Shown piece by piece: positions 23,379 to 31,749 of a DNA stretch of 42,960 nt. Both the position numbers and the translations under genes were made by a program. The first letter of the stretch is position 1. Every line of letters starts with the position of its first letter. The notes under the pieces are model-generated. The model saw only the letters and a list, made by a program, of their open reading frames with translations, had not been told where the DNA came from and searched no databases. The stretch is from positions 1-42,960 of the forward strand of contig NZ_OMPO01000005.1 in NCBI RefSeq assembly GCF_900292035.1, in the 5' to 3' direction. This stretch comes from Blastococcus sp. Marseille-P5729. GTDB taxonomy: Bacteria; Actinomycetota; Actinomycetes; Mycobacteriales; Antricoccaceae.

Positions 23379-24041
23379 TCAGCCGCCGGGCCGGACGACG
23401 CCGTGCTCGTAGGCCCAGATGACGGCGTGAATCCGGTCGCGGATCGCGAGCTTGCTCAGGATGCTCGACACATAGGTCTTCACGGTCGCCTCGCCGACGT
23501 ACATCTTGGCGGCGATCTCGGCGTTCGACAGGCCCTGCGCGAGATGCAGCAGGGTCTCGCGTTCCCGCTCGGTCAGCTCATCGAGTGCCTCGGGTGATGG
23601 AGGTACCTGCTCCTGCCGTGTGGGGACGGCGAACCGCTCCAGCACCCGGCGGGTCACGGACGGCGCCAGCAGCGCGTCACCGCGGGCAAGCGCGTGGACG
23701 GCGTCGATGAGCTGCTCCGGCTCGGCGGTCTTCAGCAGAAAGCCGCTGGCCCCGGCCTGCAGTGACTCGAACAGGAAGTCGTCACGATCGAAGGTTGTCA
23801 GCATCAGCACCGAGCCCGTGCTGTCGCCCGCGCAGATCTGCCTGGTGGCGGCCAGCCCGTCGAGCACCGGCATCTGCACGTCCATGCAGATGACGTCGGG
23901 CCGGAGCTCGCTCGCGAGCCGGACCCCTTCCTGCCCGTCGGCTGCTTCCCCGACGACCTGGAAACCCGGCTCGGACTCCAGGATGGTGCGGAAGCCCGCT
24001 CGCACCAGCGCCTGATCGTCGACCAGCAGGATTCGCGTCAT
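23379..24041 (-). CDS. NarL/LuxR-family response regulator
   Basis: A 220-residue regulator. The receiver domain has the acidic pair at residues 8-9 (LVDDQ), phospho-acceptor Asp54 (CMDVQMP), Thr in LMLTTFD and Lys in FLLKT. The LuxR HTH spans LTERERETLLHLAQG to GEATVKTYVSSILSKL. It overlaps the upstream kinase by four bases (ATGA) and is its evident partner. The NatAB-like exporter just downstream is the likely target, by analogy with similar actinobacterial clusters. Confidence 0.92.
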   Translation of the reverse strand: MTRILLVDDQALVRAGFRTILESEPGFQVVGEAADGQEGVRLASELRPDVICMDVQMPVLDGLAATRQICAGDSTGSVLMLTTFDRDDFLFESLQAGASGFLLKTAEPEQLIDAVHALARGDALLAPSVTRRVLERFAVPTRQEQVPPSPEALDELTERERETLLHLAQGLSNAEIAAKMYVGEATVKTYVSSILSKLAIRDRIHAVIWAYEHGVVRPGG

Positions 24042-25408
24042 GGATGGACTTCCCTCGTCGCTCGTGCGTCATCGCCTGGCCCGCGCGGGCCAGGCTCAGC
24101 CGGGTTGGCCGGGTTGGCCGGGTTGGCCGGGTCGGCCGGGTCGGTCGGCTTGCTGGACGGCTGCGGCACCGGGATCGCGGCGCGGACCAGCCAACCGCCG
24201 CGGGAGCGCGGCCCGGCCTCCAGCTCGCCGCCGAGCGCGATCACCCGCTCCCGCATACCGACGAGCCCGAGCCCTCCGCCGGGTGTCGGGGTGCTCGGTT
24301 GAATCACGGGTTGAGCGGGTCCGCTTGCGGTGGCTGCTGGCAGGCCGTCGTCGGCGATCTCGACCTCGACGTCCGCGGCCGTGTAACGCAGCCGGACGTC
24401 GACCGCGGCATTCGGTCGTGCGTGCTTTCGCGCGTTGGTCAGCGACTCCTGGGTGACCCGGTAGATCGTCAGCCCGACCGCGGGAGACAACGCGCGCCGC
24501 TCACCGACCGTCGTGAACGTGACCTGCTGACCGGTGGAGCGAGCCGCATCGAGCAACGACGAGAGGTCATCGAGAGTGGGCGGTGGTCCCTCCTCGGACG
24601 CCGAGTCGTTGCGCAGCGCGGCGACCATCGTGCGTAGCTCGCCGATGGCCTCCCGGGCGGACTGCTCCACGGTGCGCAACATGGCTGCGGCGCGGTCGGG
24701 GTCGGACTCCAGCACCCGCCGCGCCGCGCCTGCCTGGATGCCCATTGCCGAGACGTGATGCGCGACGACGTCGTGCAGCTCGCGGGCGATCCGCACGCGT
24801 TCCAGGCCGACCGCCTGCTCGGCCAGCTGCACCTGCTGGGCAGTGATCTCGCCGTGCGCGCGGTCGAGGTCGGCGCGGGCGAGCGCGTCGCGCCACGCGC
24901 GATCTCCGAACAGCCAGGCGCCGATGAAGAACGCCGCGTTGATCATCAGCTGGATCGCCACGAAGGCGACGTACCCCGACCGGTCCGCTGCCACCTGTGG
25001 GTCGTCGAGATGGCGCAGTACGCCGATCACGAACCAGGCGGCCATTGACAGCACGATGAGCAGCCGGCTGCCGAACGCCAGTCGGCGATTCGTCTCCCAC
25101 GCACCGACGGCGTACACCCCGACGAAGAGGCAGACCTGCGAGGCGTAGAACTCGAGGACGCCGAGCTCCATGGCGGCGATGTAGATCACGGCCTGCGTGA
25201 GCATCGCTGGGACCGGCCAACGCCGGCGAACGGCGATGGGCACGGCGAGCGCGCACGAGGCGAGAAGGGGCACCCATACCGGCTGGGGCTCCAGGAGATT
25301 CGCCTTGATGGACAGCAGCGCGACCAGGGCGCCGACGCCGGCCAATGCTGCGGCGAGCAGCAGGTCGATGCGCGCAGCCCGCGCATCGGGGCGACGACGG
25401 GTGGGCAT
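24038..25408 (-). CDS. Sensor histidine kinase (HisKA_3) with a repetitive C-terminal tail
   Basis: A 456-residue membrane kinase with about five N-terminal helices (residues 15-170), the dimerisation box RIARELHDVVAHHVSAMG with phospho-acceptor His212, and an HATPase_c domain with VTQESLTNARKHA and GLGLVGMRERV. After the normal end of the ATPase domain comes a disordered Pro/Asn/Ala tail containing NPA repeats, encoded by a 9-bp tandem repeat. ATG 25408 follows TAGGGT by seven bases, indicating a leaderless message; GTG 25435 is a less likely upstream start. The gene is coupled to the regulator (ATGA). Confidence 0.9.
   Translation of the reverse strand: MPTRRRPDARAARIDLLLAAALAGVGALVALLSIKANLLEPQPVWVPLLASCALAVPIAVRRRWPVPAMLTQAVIYIAAMELGVLEFYASQVCLFVGVYAVGAWETNRRLAFGSRLLIVLSMAAWFVIGVLRHLDDPQVAADRSGYVAFVAIQLMINAAFFIGAWLFGDRAWRDALARADLDRAHGEITAQQVQLAEQAVGLERVRIARELHDVVAHHVSAMGIQAGAARRVLESDPDRAAAMLRTVEQSAREAIGELRTMVAALRNDSASEEGPPPTLDDLSSLLDAARSTGQQVTFTTVGERRALSPAVGLTIYRVTQESLTNARKHARPNAAVDVRLRYTAADVEVEIADDGLPAATASGPAQPVIQPSTPTPGGGLGLVGMRERVIALGGELEAGPRSRGGWLVRAAIPVPQPSSKPTDPADPANPANPANPAEPGPRGPGDDARATREVHP
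24102..24146 (-). repeat. 9-bp tandem repeat (five units) coding for NPA/DPA in the kinase tail
   Basis: Five units in a row: three of GGGTTGGCC and two diverged (GGGTCGGCC, GGGTCGGTC). The unit length keeps frame, so changes in copy number would only lengthen or shorten the tail. Confidence 0.8.
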
Positions 25409-25415
25409 GCGTTTG

Positions 25416-25421
25416 ACCCTA
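25416..25421 (-). promoter_or_regulatory. Candidate -10 box, leaderless promoter of the kinase-regulator operon
   Basis: TAGGGT on the minus strand ends seven bases before ATG 25408. Confidence 0.4.
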
Positions 25422-25519
25422 TGCAATCGGCCCACGCCGACGCCTCCGCCGTACGACGGAGAACGGACGTTACCGGCGGCGGCGATGTCGATCAGCAGCG
25501 GTAGATCAGCGGCGCCCCG

Positions 25520-26041
25520 CTACCGCGCAAGGCGGCGGACGGTGTCCCAGGTACGGGTCGTGACCTCCTTGCCGAAGGTCCGCTCGATGACCGTCATGAA
25601 GGCGCCGCCGCGTGGGCCCGGCACATAGCTGCAGAACGACTCGGTTCCCCGCAGGTCGTGGATTGTCCCGTCGGAGTGCACCACGGGCAGCGGCGGCGGT
25701 TCGGCAGGCTCGGACAGATGGAAGGTGACGACCTTCTTGGCGCCGTCGGCCAGCGGCCAGTCCTTCCACGGATCGGCCGCGATGAGCGCGCGCAGCTCGT
25801 CCACCGGCCGGACGATGGTCAGGAAGGTGCGCCCGAGACGTTCCTCCAGCGCGCGCTCCGCACGTCGGCGAACGGTGGCGGGGGCGCACCGGCGTCCCGC
25901 GCGGAACAGCACGTTGCCGCTGGCCAGCACGGTGCTGACCTCGTCGAAGCCCGCCGCCTCGAAGGCTGCGCGAAGCTCGGCGGACGGCGCGTTCGTCGGA
26001 CTGACTCCGCGCAGCAGGGCCGCGTACTCGACCTGGGTCAT
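25520..26041 (-). CDS. DUF1697 domain-containing protein
   Basis: A 173-residue soluble protein of the DUF1697 family, whose role is unknown. Typical segments are YAALLRGVSP near the N-terminus, LRAAFEAAGFDEVSTVLASGNVLF (about residues 24-47), and FMTVIERTFGKEVTTRTWDT near the end. ATG 26041 is supported by TACGGT ending seven bases upstream (leaderless); GTG 26050 is in frame but lies inside that promoter. It is close to the ALDH gene end (27 bases) in the same direction. Confidence 0.88.
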   Translation of the reverse strand: MTQVEYAALLRGVSPTNAPSAELRAAFEAAGFDEVSTVLASGNVLFRAGRRCAPATVRRRAERALEERLGRTFLTIVRPVDELRALIAADPWKDWPLADGAKKVVTFHLSEPAEPPPLPVVHSDGTIHDLRGTESFCSYVPGPRGGAFMTVIERTFGKEVTTRTWDTVRRLAR

Positions 26042-26048
26042 GGTGCTC

Positions 26049-26054
26049 ACCGTA
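26049..26054 (-). promoter_or_regulatory. Candidate -10 box, leaderless promoter of the DUF1697 gene
   Basis: TACGGT on the minus strand ends seven bases before ATG 26041. Confidence 0.4.
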
Positions 26055-26068
26055 ACCGGCGGCCCCGT

Positions 26069-27511
26069 CTAAGGCGCGGGCCGGATGGTCGCCATCCGGG
26101 TCACGGTCATCTCCTCGATCGCGAAGCGCGGACCTTCGCGACCGATGCCCGAGTCCTTGACCCCGCCGTACGGCGCGATGTCCGAGCGGAATCCCGGGAC
26201 CTCGTTCACCACGATCCCGCCGGCCTCGATCTGCTCGATCGCCTCGAACGCGGTCTGCAGCGACGAGGTGTAGATCGCACAGTGCAGTCCGTAGCGCGAG
26301 TCGTTGACCTCGTCGTACGCCGACGGCAGGTCGGGAACGGTCTTCAGGCACACCACCGGCCCGAACACCTCCTCACGCCACACCTGAGCATCACCGGGGA
26401 CGTCGCTCAGCACGGTGGGGCGGACGACGCGACCGTCGGTCGATCCGCCCGCGAGCACAGTCGCGCCCGCGGCGACAGCATCGTCGACCCACTGCTGCAC
26501 CCGTTCGGTGGAGCCTGCGTCGATCAGCGGCGCCACCCTGGTGTCGGCCGACCGTGGATCACCGACCACCACCCGGTCCAGCGCATCGATGACCTTCGAT
26601 GTGAACTCCTGTGCGACGGGCTCCTCGACGAGCACCCGCTGCACCGAGATACAGGCCTGGCCGTTGGCGTAGAACCCGCCTCGTACGACGGCGTCCGCGG
26701 CGGCGTCGAGATCGGCGTCCGCGGCCACCACCAGGGCTGCGTTCGAACCCAGCTCGAGCACCACCTTGCGCGGGGCGGCGGCCCGGGCGATCTGGTGACC
26801 CACGCCGGCGGACCCGGTGAAGGACACCATCCCGATGCGCGGGTCGGTCGTGAGCGCCTCGCCGACCTCCGGCCCGCCGGAGACGAGCTGGATGCCGGAC
26901 GCTGGGCCGCCCGCCTCTACCAGCGCCTCGCGCATGAGGTGCACGAGCCACAGGGTGGCCAGCGGGGCCTGCGGCGGCGGCTTGAGGATCACCGGACAAC
27001 CGGCCGCGACGGCCGGCGCCAGCTTGTGGCAGGCCAGCAGCACCGGGTAGTTGAAGCCGGTGATGCCGACGACGACCCCAATCGGACGCCGGGTCCAAAA
27101 GCCGATCAGGCCCTCGCCGGCCGGCAGCATGTCCAGCGGCACCGTCTCGCCGTGCAGCCGGGCCACCTCCTCGGCCGCGGTGCTGAGGGTCAGCGCCGAG
27201 CGAGCCGTCTCGACCCGGCAGTCGACCAGCGGCTTGCCGGTCTCGAGCACCAGAAGATCCTCGATCTCCGTCTGCCGTTCGACGAACCGTTCGTACGCCA
27301 GCCGCAGTGCCTTGGTACGCACATGGGACGGCAGCGCAGCCATGGCCGGCCGCGCATCCACAGCGATATCCACAGCCTTCGAAGCGAGTTCTTTCGATCC
27401 GACCGGCGCCCGGCCGACCACCGAGCCGTCGTATGGAAACAGCACATCGGCGTACGTCGATGGCTCGACCCATGCCTCGCCAATCGGCAGTCCTGCAGGG
27501 AAATCTGGCAT
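26069..27511 (-). CDS. Aldehyde dehydrogenase family protein
   Basis: A 480-residue NAD(P)-dependent ALDH. Visible residues are Asn154 (TGFNYP), Lys177 (LKPPPQ), general base Glu253 (LELGSNAAL) and nucleophile Cys287 (NGQACISVQR). The usual LELGG is LELGS here. The sequence is nearest in style to the non-phosphorylating GAPDH, lactaldehyde or phosphonoformaldehyde dehydrogenase groups, so the substrate is open. Its ATG overlaps the stop of the M20 peptidase gene by one base (TAATG), so the two are co-translated and probably work on one pathway. Confidence 0.9.
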   Translation of the reverse strand: MPDFPAGLPIGEAWVEPSTYADVLFPYDGSVVGRAPVGSKELASKAVDIAVDARPAMAALPSHVRTKALRLAYERFVERQTEIEDLLVLETGKPLVDCRVETARSALTLSTAAEEVARLHGETVPLDMLPAGEGLIGFWTRRPIGVVVGITGFNYPVLLACHKLAPAVAAGCPVILKPPPQAPLATLWLVHLMREALVEAGGPASGIQLVSGGPEVGEALTTDPRIGMVSFTGSAGVGHQIARAAAPRKVVLELGSNAALVVAADADLDAAADAVVRGGFYANGQACISVQRVLVEEPVAQEFTSKVIDALDRVVVGDPRSADTRVAPLIDAGSTERVQQWVDDAVAAGATVLAGGSTDGRVVRPTVLSDVPGDAQVWREEVFGPVVCLKTVPDLPSAYDEVNDSRYGLHCAIYTSSLQTAFEAIEQIEAGGIVVNEVPGFRSDIAPYGGVKDSGIGREGPRFAIEEMTVTRMATIRPAP

Positions 27512-28734
27512 TACCTGGCCTCATTCAGGAAGATCGATGCGGTCTCGGCGTACACCCGGGCGCAGGTCTTGACGTCGTCCACCCCGACCCACTCGTCGGC
27601 CTGGTGCGCGATCCACTTATCCCCAGGACCGTATACCACGCTGTGCAGCGCCGCGTCACGTACCAGGATGGTGCCGTCGGTCGTCCCGGGGACGCCGCCG
27701 TACGCCGGCTGTGAGCCGACGACGTTGACGTGCGCCTGGACCAACGCCGAGACGACCGGGGAATCGATCGGGGTGTCGACGGGCGGGCGGTCGTCGATGA
27801 CGTCGGCCTCGGCCTTGCAGTCCGACTCGAGCGCGGTCTCGTCAACGATCTGCCGGATCTGGAACAGCAGGTCATCGTGATCGACCGCCGGGGTGGTCCG
27901 AATGTCGCAGAGGAAGACTGCGCGCGCCGGGATCACGTTGAGCTGGTCGAGATCTCCGGCCTGGATCATCGTCGTGGTGATGTAGTCGTCGCCGAGGTGT
28001 TCATGGGTGCCGTTGCGCTGCTGAAGCTGATCCTGCAGCTCGGCCAGCCGCACGATCATCCGCGCAGCGACCGGCACCGGGTTTCGGCCGTGCTGGGGCA
28101 TCGCGCCGTGCGCCATCTTGCCGAAGACCGTGACCCGCAGCCGGATCGCGCCCTTGCTGACCGCGCACACCTCGTAGTCCTCGGGCTCGCAGACGACGAC
28201 GCCGTCGATCTCCTTGGCCAGCGGCTGCTTGGCGAAGTGTTTGGCGCCGAGCATCATGCCCTCCTCGTCACACAGCGCGGCGACGACGATGCGCCCGGGG
28301 AACTCGCCCTGCAGCTGCAGCGCGCGTACGCCGTACATCGCGGCGGCCAGCCCGCCCTTCATGTCCGCGGATCCACGACCGAGCAGCCGCCCGTCGCGGA
28401 TCTCCGCGCAGTACGGCGGGAACGACCAGTCGCTGTGAGACCCCGGGCTCACGACGTCGGTGTGCCCCTCGAACATCAGCGTCGGGCCGGGAATGCCACA
28501 GTCCAGCACCGCGACGACGTTCGGGCGGCCGGGGACGACGTCCTCGACGGTCGGATCCCAGCCCCACTCTCGCATCTTCCCGGCGACCGCCTCGGCGGCC
28601 TCGGCCTCGGTGTGCGGGCTCTGGACCGAGTGCGGCGGGTCGGTGTCGTACACGCTGGGGATCCGCACCAGTTGTTGTACGAATCCGATCAGCTCGTCGT
28701 CCTCGACGTCCCAGTTCGCGGTCACGGCCACCAT
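27511..28734 (-). CDS. M20 family metallopeptidase (ArgE/DapE/carboxypeptidase-like)
   Basis: A 407-residue zinc amidohydrolase. Metal and catalytic residues are visible: His91 and Asp93 (GHTDVV), bridging Asp124 (GRGSADMKGG), Glu157 (general base) and Glu158 (CDEEGM), and a C-terminal metal His in DKWIAHQADEWV. The dimerisation domain contains AHGAMPQHGRNP. Substrates in this family are N-acyl amino acids or small peptides. ATG 28734 follows GAGGG closely; GTG 28725 is a possible alternative. A TATGTT sequence (minus strand, 28772-28767) may be a -10 box. Upstream in the same direction is the peptide ABC transporter, hinting at uptake followed by hydrolysis. Confidence 0.9.
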   Translation of the reverse strand: MVAVTANWDVEDDELIGFVQQLVRIPSVYDTDPPHSVQSPHTEAEAAEAVAGKMREWGWDPTVEDVVPGRPNVVAVLDCGIPGPTLMFEGHTDVVSPGSHSDWSFPPYCAEIRDGRLLGRGSADMKGGLAAAMYGVRALQLQGEFPGRIVVAALCDEEGMMLGAKHFAKQPLAKEIDGVVVCEPEDYEVCAVSKGAIRLRVTVFGKMAHGAMPQHGRNPVPVAARMIVRLAELQDQLQQRNGTHEHLGDDYITTTMIQAGDLDQLNVIPARAVFLCDIRTTPAVDHDDLLFQIRQIVDETALESDCKAEADVIDDRPPVDTPIDSPVVSALVQAHVNVVGSQPAYGGVPGTTDGTILVRDAALHSVVYGPGDKWIAHQADEWVGVDDVKTCARVYAETASIFLNEAR

Positions 28735-28989
28735 CCCTCGCCCGTCGGCACCAGACCGCCAACATATCGGCCCACCAGCTGGACGCACGAAAGTTGCCCG
28801 GCCGCGCGCGCCGATCGGGCCGTTACTCGCTGGTAGGGGGCCGCCGGCTTCGCGGTACCCGGGATCGCGGCGGCGGCTCCCTATGATCCGAACAAGGCGG
28901 TCACCAGCCGAAGGCGTAAGAAGAACGGATCAGATCATGACCAGGATCATCAAGGGCCTGCCATCGACGCATGGCGATGACTAAGGTGA

Positions 28990-29808
28990 TCAGGCGAGCA
29001 GATCCTCGGTACTGACGCCGGCCAGCGACCTGCGCAGGGTCGGGATCGCGGCGACTAGCCGCTTGGTGTATTCGGACTGCGGGTCGCCGTACACCTGGTC
29101 GGTGTCGCCGATCTCGACCAGCTTGCCCTCCTTGAGGACGGCGACCCGCTGGCACAGATGCCGGACGACGGACAGGTCGTGCGAGACGAACACCAGCGTC
29201 AGCGACCGATCGCGTACCAGCCTGTTGATCAGGTTCAGCACTTGGGCGCGTACCGACACATCGAGCGCCGACACTGGCTCGTCGGCGATCAGGATGCTCG
29301 GGTTGGGCGCGAGTGCCCGCGCGATGGAGATCCGCTGGCGCTGTCCACCGGAGAACTGGTGCGGGTAGCGATCGGCGTACGACGGGTCGATGCCGACGTC
29401 CTCGAGCAGCTTGTCGATGTCGGCGCTCGTATGCGAGATGCCCTGCGCGTCGAGGGGCTCAGCCACGATGTCGCGGACCTTCATCCGCGGGTCCAGCGAG
29501 CTCATCGGGTCCTGGAAGACCATCTGCAGCTTGCTGCGCAGCTGATTCACGTGCTTGCCGTTCTTCGACAGGTCGATGCCCGCGACCTCGATCTCCCCGG
29601 ACGTCGGCTCGTCGAGCCCGGCGAGGATACGCAGCAACGTGGTCTTGCCCGACCCGGACTCACCGACGATGGCGAAGCGCTCGCCGGCGGCGACCTCGAA
29701 GGACACGTGGTCCAGCCCGAGAGTGACACCCGGCGTAGTGAACAGCGACGTGCGCCGCAGCGGGTACTCGCGGGTGAGCTCAGCGGCCCGGATGATCGGC
29801 TCGCCCAT
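28990..29808 (-). CDS. Peptide ABC transporter ATP-binding protein (OppF-like)
   Basis: A 272-residue ATPase, the second of the cluster. Walker A is GESGSGKTT (about residue 49), then MVFQDPMSSLDPRM (Q-loop), signature FSGGQRQRISIARAL, Walker B ILIADEP and H-loop VFVSHDLSVVRHL. It lacks the C-terminal oligopeptide-binding Cys motif found in its partner and is shorter than usual OppF. ATG 29808 has GGAGAG nearby; the adjacent GTG 29811 is also possible. A 55-bp gap separates it from the OppD-like gene. Confidence 0.9.
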   Translation of the reverse strand: MGEPIIRAAELTREYPLRRTSLFTTPGVTLGLDHVSFEVAAGERFAIVGESGSGKTTLLRILAGLDEPTSGEIEVAGIDLSKNGKHVNQLRSKLQMVFQDPMSSLDPRMKVRDIVAEPLDAQGISHTSADIDKLLEDVGIDPSYADRYPHQFSGGQRQRISIARALAPNPSILIADEPVSALDVSVRAQVLNLINRLVRDRSLTLVFVSHDLSVVRHLCQRVAVLKEGKLVEIGDTDQVYGDPQSEYTKRLVAAIPTLRRSLAGVSTEDLLA

Positions 29809-29863
29809 CACGCTCTCCGCATCCGGAGGCAGCGGGGTGAAACCCGCCGCGAGAGGACGGCGC

Positions 29864-30889
29864 TCATCGCGGCATCTCGATCGGGTGGTAGCAGGCGTAG
29901 CCGCTGTTGCCGCTGACGGCGTCCACCGGCTGGCCATCGCGTGTCGTCCACGGCGGTACGACGGTGCACTCGTCGGTCGCGTTGGGACACCGGTTGCGGA
30001 ACACGCAGCCGTCGGGGAACCGCCCCGCCGGCGGAACCGAGCCGGGAATCGCCTGCAGGTTGCCCTCCTCATCCACTTCGTCCAGATCGGACGACGCCAG
30101 CAACCCGGCCGTGTAGGGATGGCGCGGCGACTCGAACACCTCGTGCACCGTGCCGGCCTCGACGACGCACCCGCCGTACATCACAAGCACCCGGTGGCAC
30201 ATCATCGCCACCACCGCCAGGTCGTGGGTGATGAACAGCAGCGCCGAGTCGTGCAGGTCAGCCTCCTCGCGGATCAGGTCGAGCACCTGCGCCTGCACGG
30301 TGACATCCAGCGCGGTCGTCGGCTCGTCGCAGATCAGCAGCGACGGGTCGTTGGCCAGGGCGATCGCGATCACCACCCGCTGCCGCTGCCCGCCGGAGAG
30401 CTGATGCGGGTACTTCTCGGCCGACTGTTCCGGGTCGGGAAGTCCGACCTGCTCGAGCAGCTTCACCGCCTCCCGCATCGCCGTCTTCTTCGAGGGCTGG
30501 GTGTCGTGGATCAGCATCGTCTCGGCGATCTGCCGGCCGATCTTCATCGACGGGTTCAGTGCCGTCATCGGCTCCTGGAACACCATCGCGACGTCCTTGC
30601 CGCGATGCGCGGCAAGCTGCTTCTCGCGCAGCGCCATCAGGTCGACGTCGTTCAGGACGACGCGGCCGGACGCCGACAGGTTCTCGGCCAGCAGGCCGAT
30701 GATCGCCAGCGAGGTCACCGACTTGCCCGAGCCGGACTCGCCGATCAGCCCGACGCGCTCGTCGCCGTCGATGGAGAAGGTGACGCCGTCCAGCAGCCGG
30801 AAGTTCGCCGTGTCGACGCACAGGTTCTCGACCGTCAGCACCCGCCGCTTACTACAACGGGTGTCAGCAGGAGGGGTGGGCGCGCTCAT
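29864..30889 (-). CDS. Peptide ABC transporter ATP-binding protein (OppD-like)
   Basis: A 341-residue ATPase with Walker A GESGSGKSV (about residue 51), Q-loop MVFQEPMTALNPSM, signature LSGGQRQRVVIAIAL, Walker B LLICDEPTTALD and H-loop FITHDLAVVAMMC. The C-terminal oligo_HPY segment is present (HPYTAGLLAS ... FRNRCPNATDEC), as in OppD/DppD proteins. ATG 30889 overlaps the permease stop (ATGA), with GGAGG five bases upstream. Confidence 0.92.
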   Translation of the reverse strand: MSAPTPPADTRCSKRRVLTVENLCVDTANFRLLDGVTFSIDGDERVGLIGESGSGKSVTSLAIIGLLAENLSASGRVVLNDVDLMALREKQLAAHRGKDVAMVFQEPMTALNPSMKIGRQIAETMLIHDTQPSKKTAMREAVKLLEQVGLPDPEQSAEKYPHQLSGGQRQRVVIAIALANDPSLLICDEPTTALDVTVQAQVLDLIREEADLHDSALLFITHDLAVVAMMCHRVLVMYGGCVVEAGTVHEVFESPRHPYTAGLLASSDLDEVDEEGNLQAIPGSVPPAGRFPDGCVFRNRCPNATDECTVVPPWTTRDGQPVDAVSGNSGYACYHPIEMPR

Positions 30890-31749
30890 CGTGCCTCCGA
30901 GAGGGTGACGTCGAACTTGTCGCGCAGTCCGTCGCCGAGCAGGTTGAAGCCGATCACGGCGAGCGCGATCGCAACGCCCGGCACCACCCCGAGTCGCAGG
31001 GCCCGGTAGAGAACGGCCTGCGAGTCGAAGAGCATGGTGCCCCAGGTGGCGTTCGGCGGGGGAGTTCCGAGGCCGAGGAAGGACAGCCCCGCCTCGGCGA
31101 GGATCGCGATCGCGAAGGCGACCGAGGCCTGCACGATCACGACGCTGGCGATGTTGCGCAGCACGTGCTTGAGCGCGATCTTGAACGATCCGTGCCCCGC
31201 GGCCCGCGCCGCCATGATGTAGTCCGTCTGCAGCACCTGCAAGGTGCCTGCCCGAGCGACGCGGGCGAACGACGGGATCGTCGCGATTCCGATGGCCACC
31301 ATCGCGATCAGGGTCGAGGCACCGTAGATGGACTTCAGCATGATCGCCAGCAGCAGCGCGGGGAAGGCCAGCAGCAGATCGTTGCCGCGCATTACCAGCT
31401 CGCTGACCCACCGCCGTTTGGTCATTGCTGCCCAGATCCCGAGCGGTACGCCGATGCAGGCCGCGATGCTGACGGCCACGATGCCCACCAGCAGCGTCGT
31501 CCGGGCCCCGACCATGATCCGGCTCGTCACGTCGCGGCCGTAGATGTCACCGCCCAGCCAGTGCGAGCCGCTGAACTGCGCGTACTTCTCGGTCACCGAG
31601 TTCAGGTTGGGTGGGTACGGCGTCCAGAAGATGGAGATCACGCCCACGAGCACGATCAGCCCGACGAGGAACCCGCCGATCAGCAGGTTCCAGTTCAGCT
31701 CGCCGAGCCGGCTTCGGCGCTGGGGCTTGATGGCGGCAGTCGCGGTCAT
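30886..31749 (-). CDS. Peptide ABC transporter permease (OppC-like)
   Basis: A 287-residue inner membrane permease with six predicted helices. The N-terminal helix (LLIGGFLVGLIVLVGVISIF) is followed by GSHWLGGDIYGRDVTSRIMVGARTTL, a hallmark of OppC/DppC proteins. The EAA-like loop that contacts the ATPases is AARAAGHGSFKIALKHVLRN. It overlaps both neighbours by four bases. Confidence 0.92.
   Translation of the reverse strand: MTATAAIKPQRRSRLGELNWNLLIGGFLVGLIVLVGVISIFWTPYPPNLNSVTEKYAQFSGSHWLGGDIYGRDVTSRIMVGARTTLLVGIVAVSIAACIGVPLGIWAAMTKRRWVSELVMRGNDLLLAFPALLLAIMLKSIYGASTLIAMVAIGIATIPSFARVARAGTLQVLQTDYIMAARAAGHGSFKIALKHVLRNIASVVIVQASVAFAIAILAEAGLSFLGLGTPPPNATWGTMLFDSQAVLYRALRLGVVPGVAIALAVIGFNLLGDGLRDKFDVTLSEAR

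Noticed and set aside
25658-27880. Very long plus-strand open frame (about 740 codons) opposite the DUF1697, ALDH and M20 genes
   Set aside because: Its translation is His/Arg/Asp-rich with no family motif and lies antisense to three genes with clear catalytic residues; this is the usual shadow frame of high-GC coding sequence.
28937-28984. Fifteen-codon open frame MTRIIKGLPSTHGDD in the gap before the OppF-like gene end, with a TATGAT-like box upstream
   Set aside because: Too short to support as a gene, no Shine-Dalgarno at proper spacing, and it would run convergently into the OppF-like gene.
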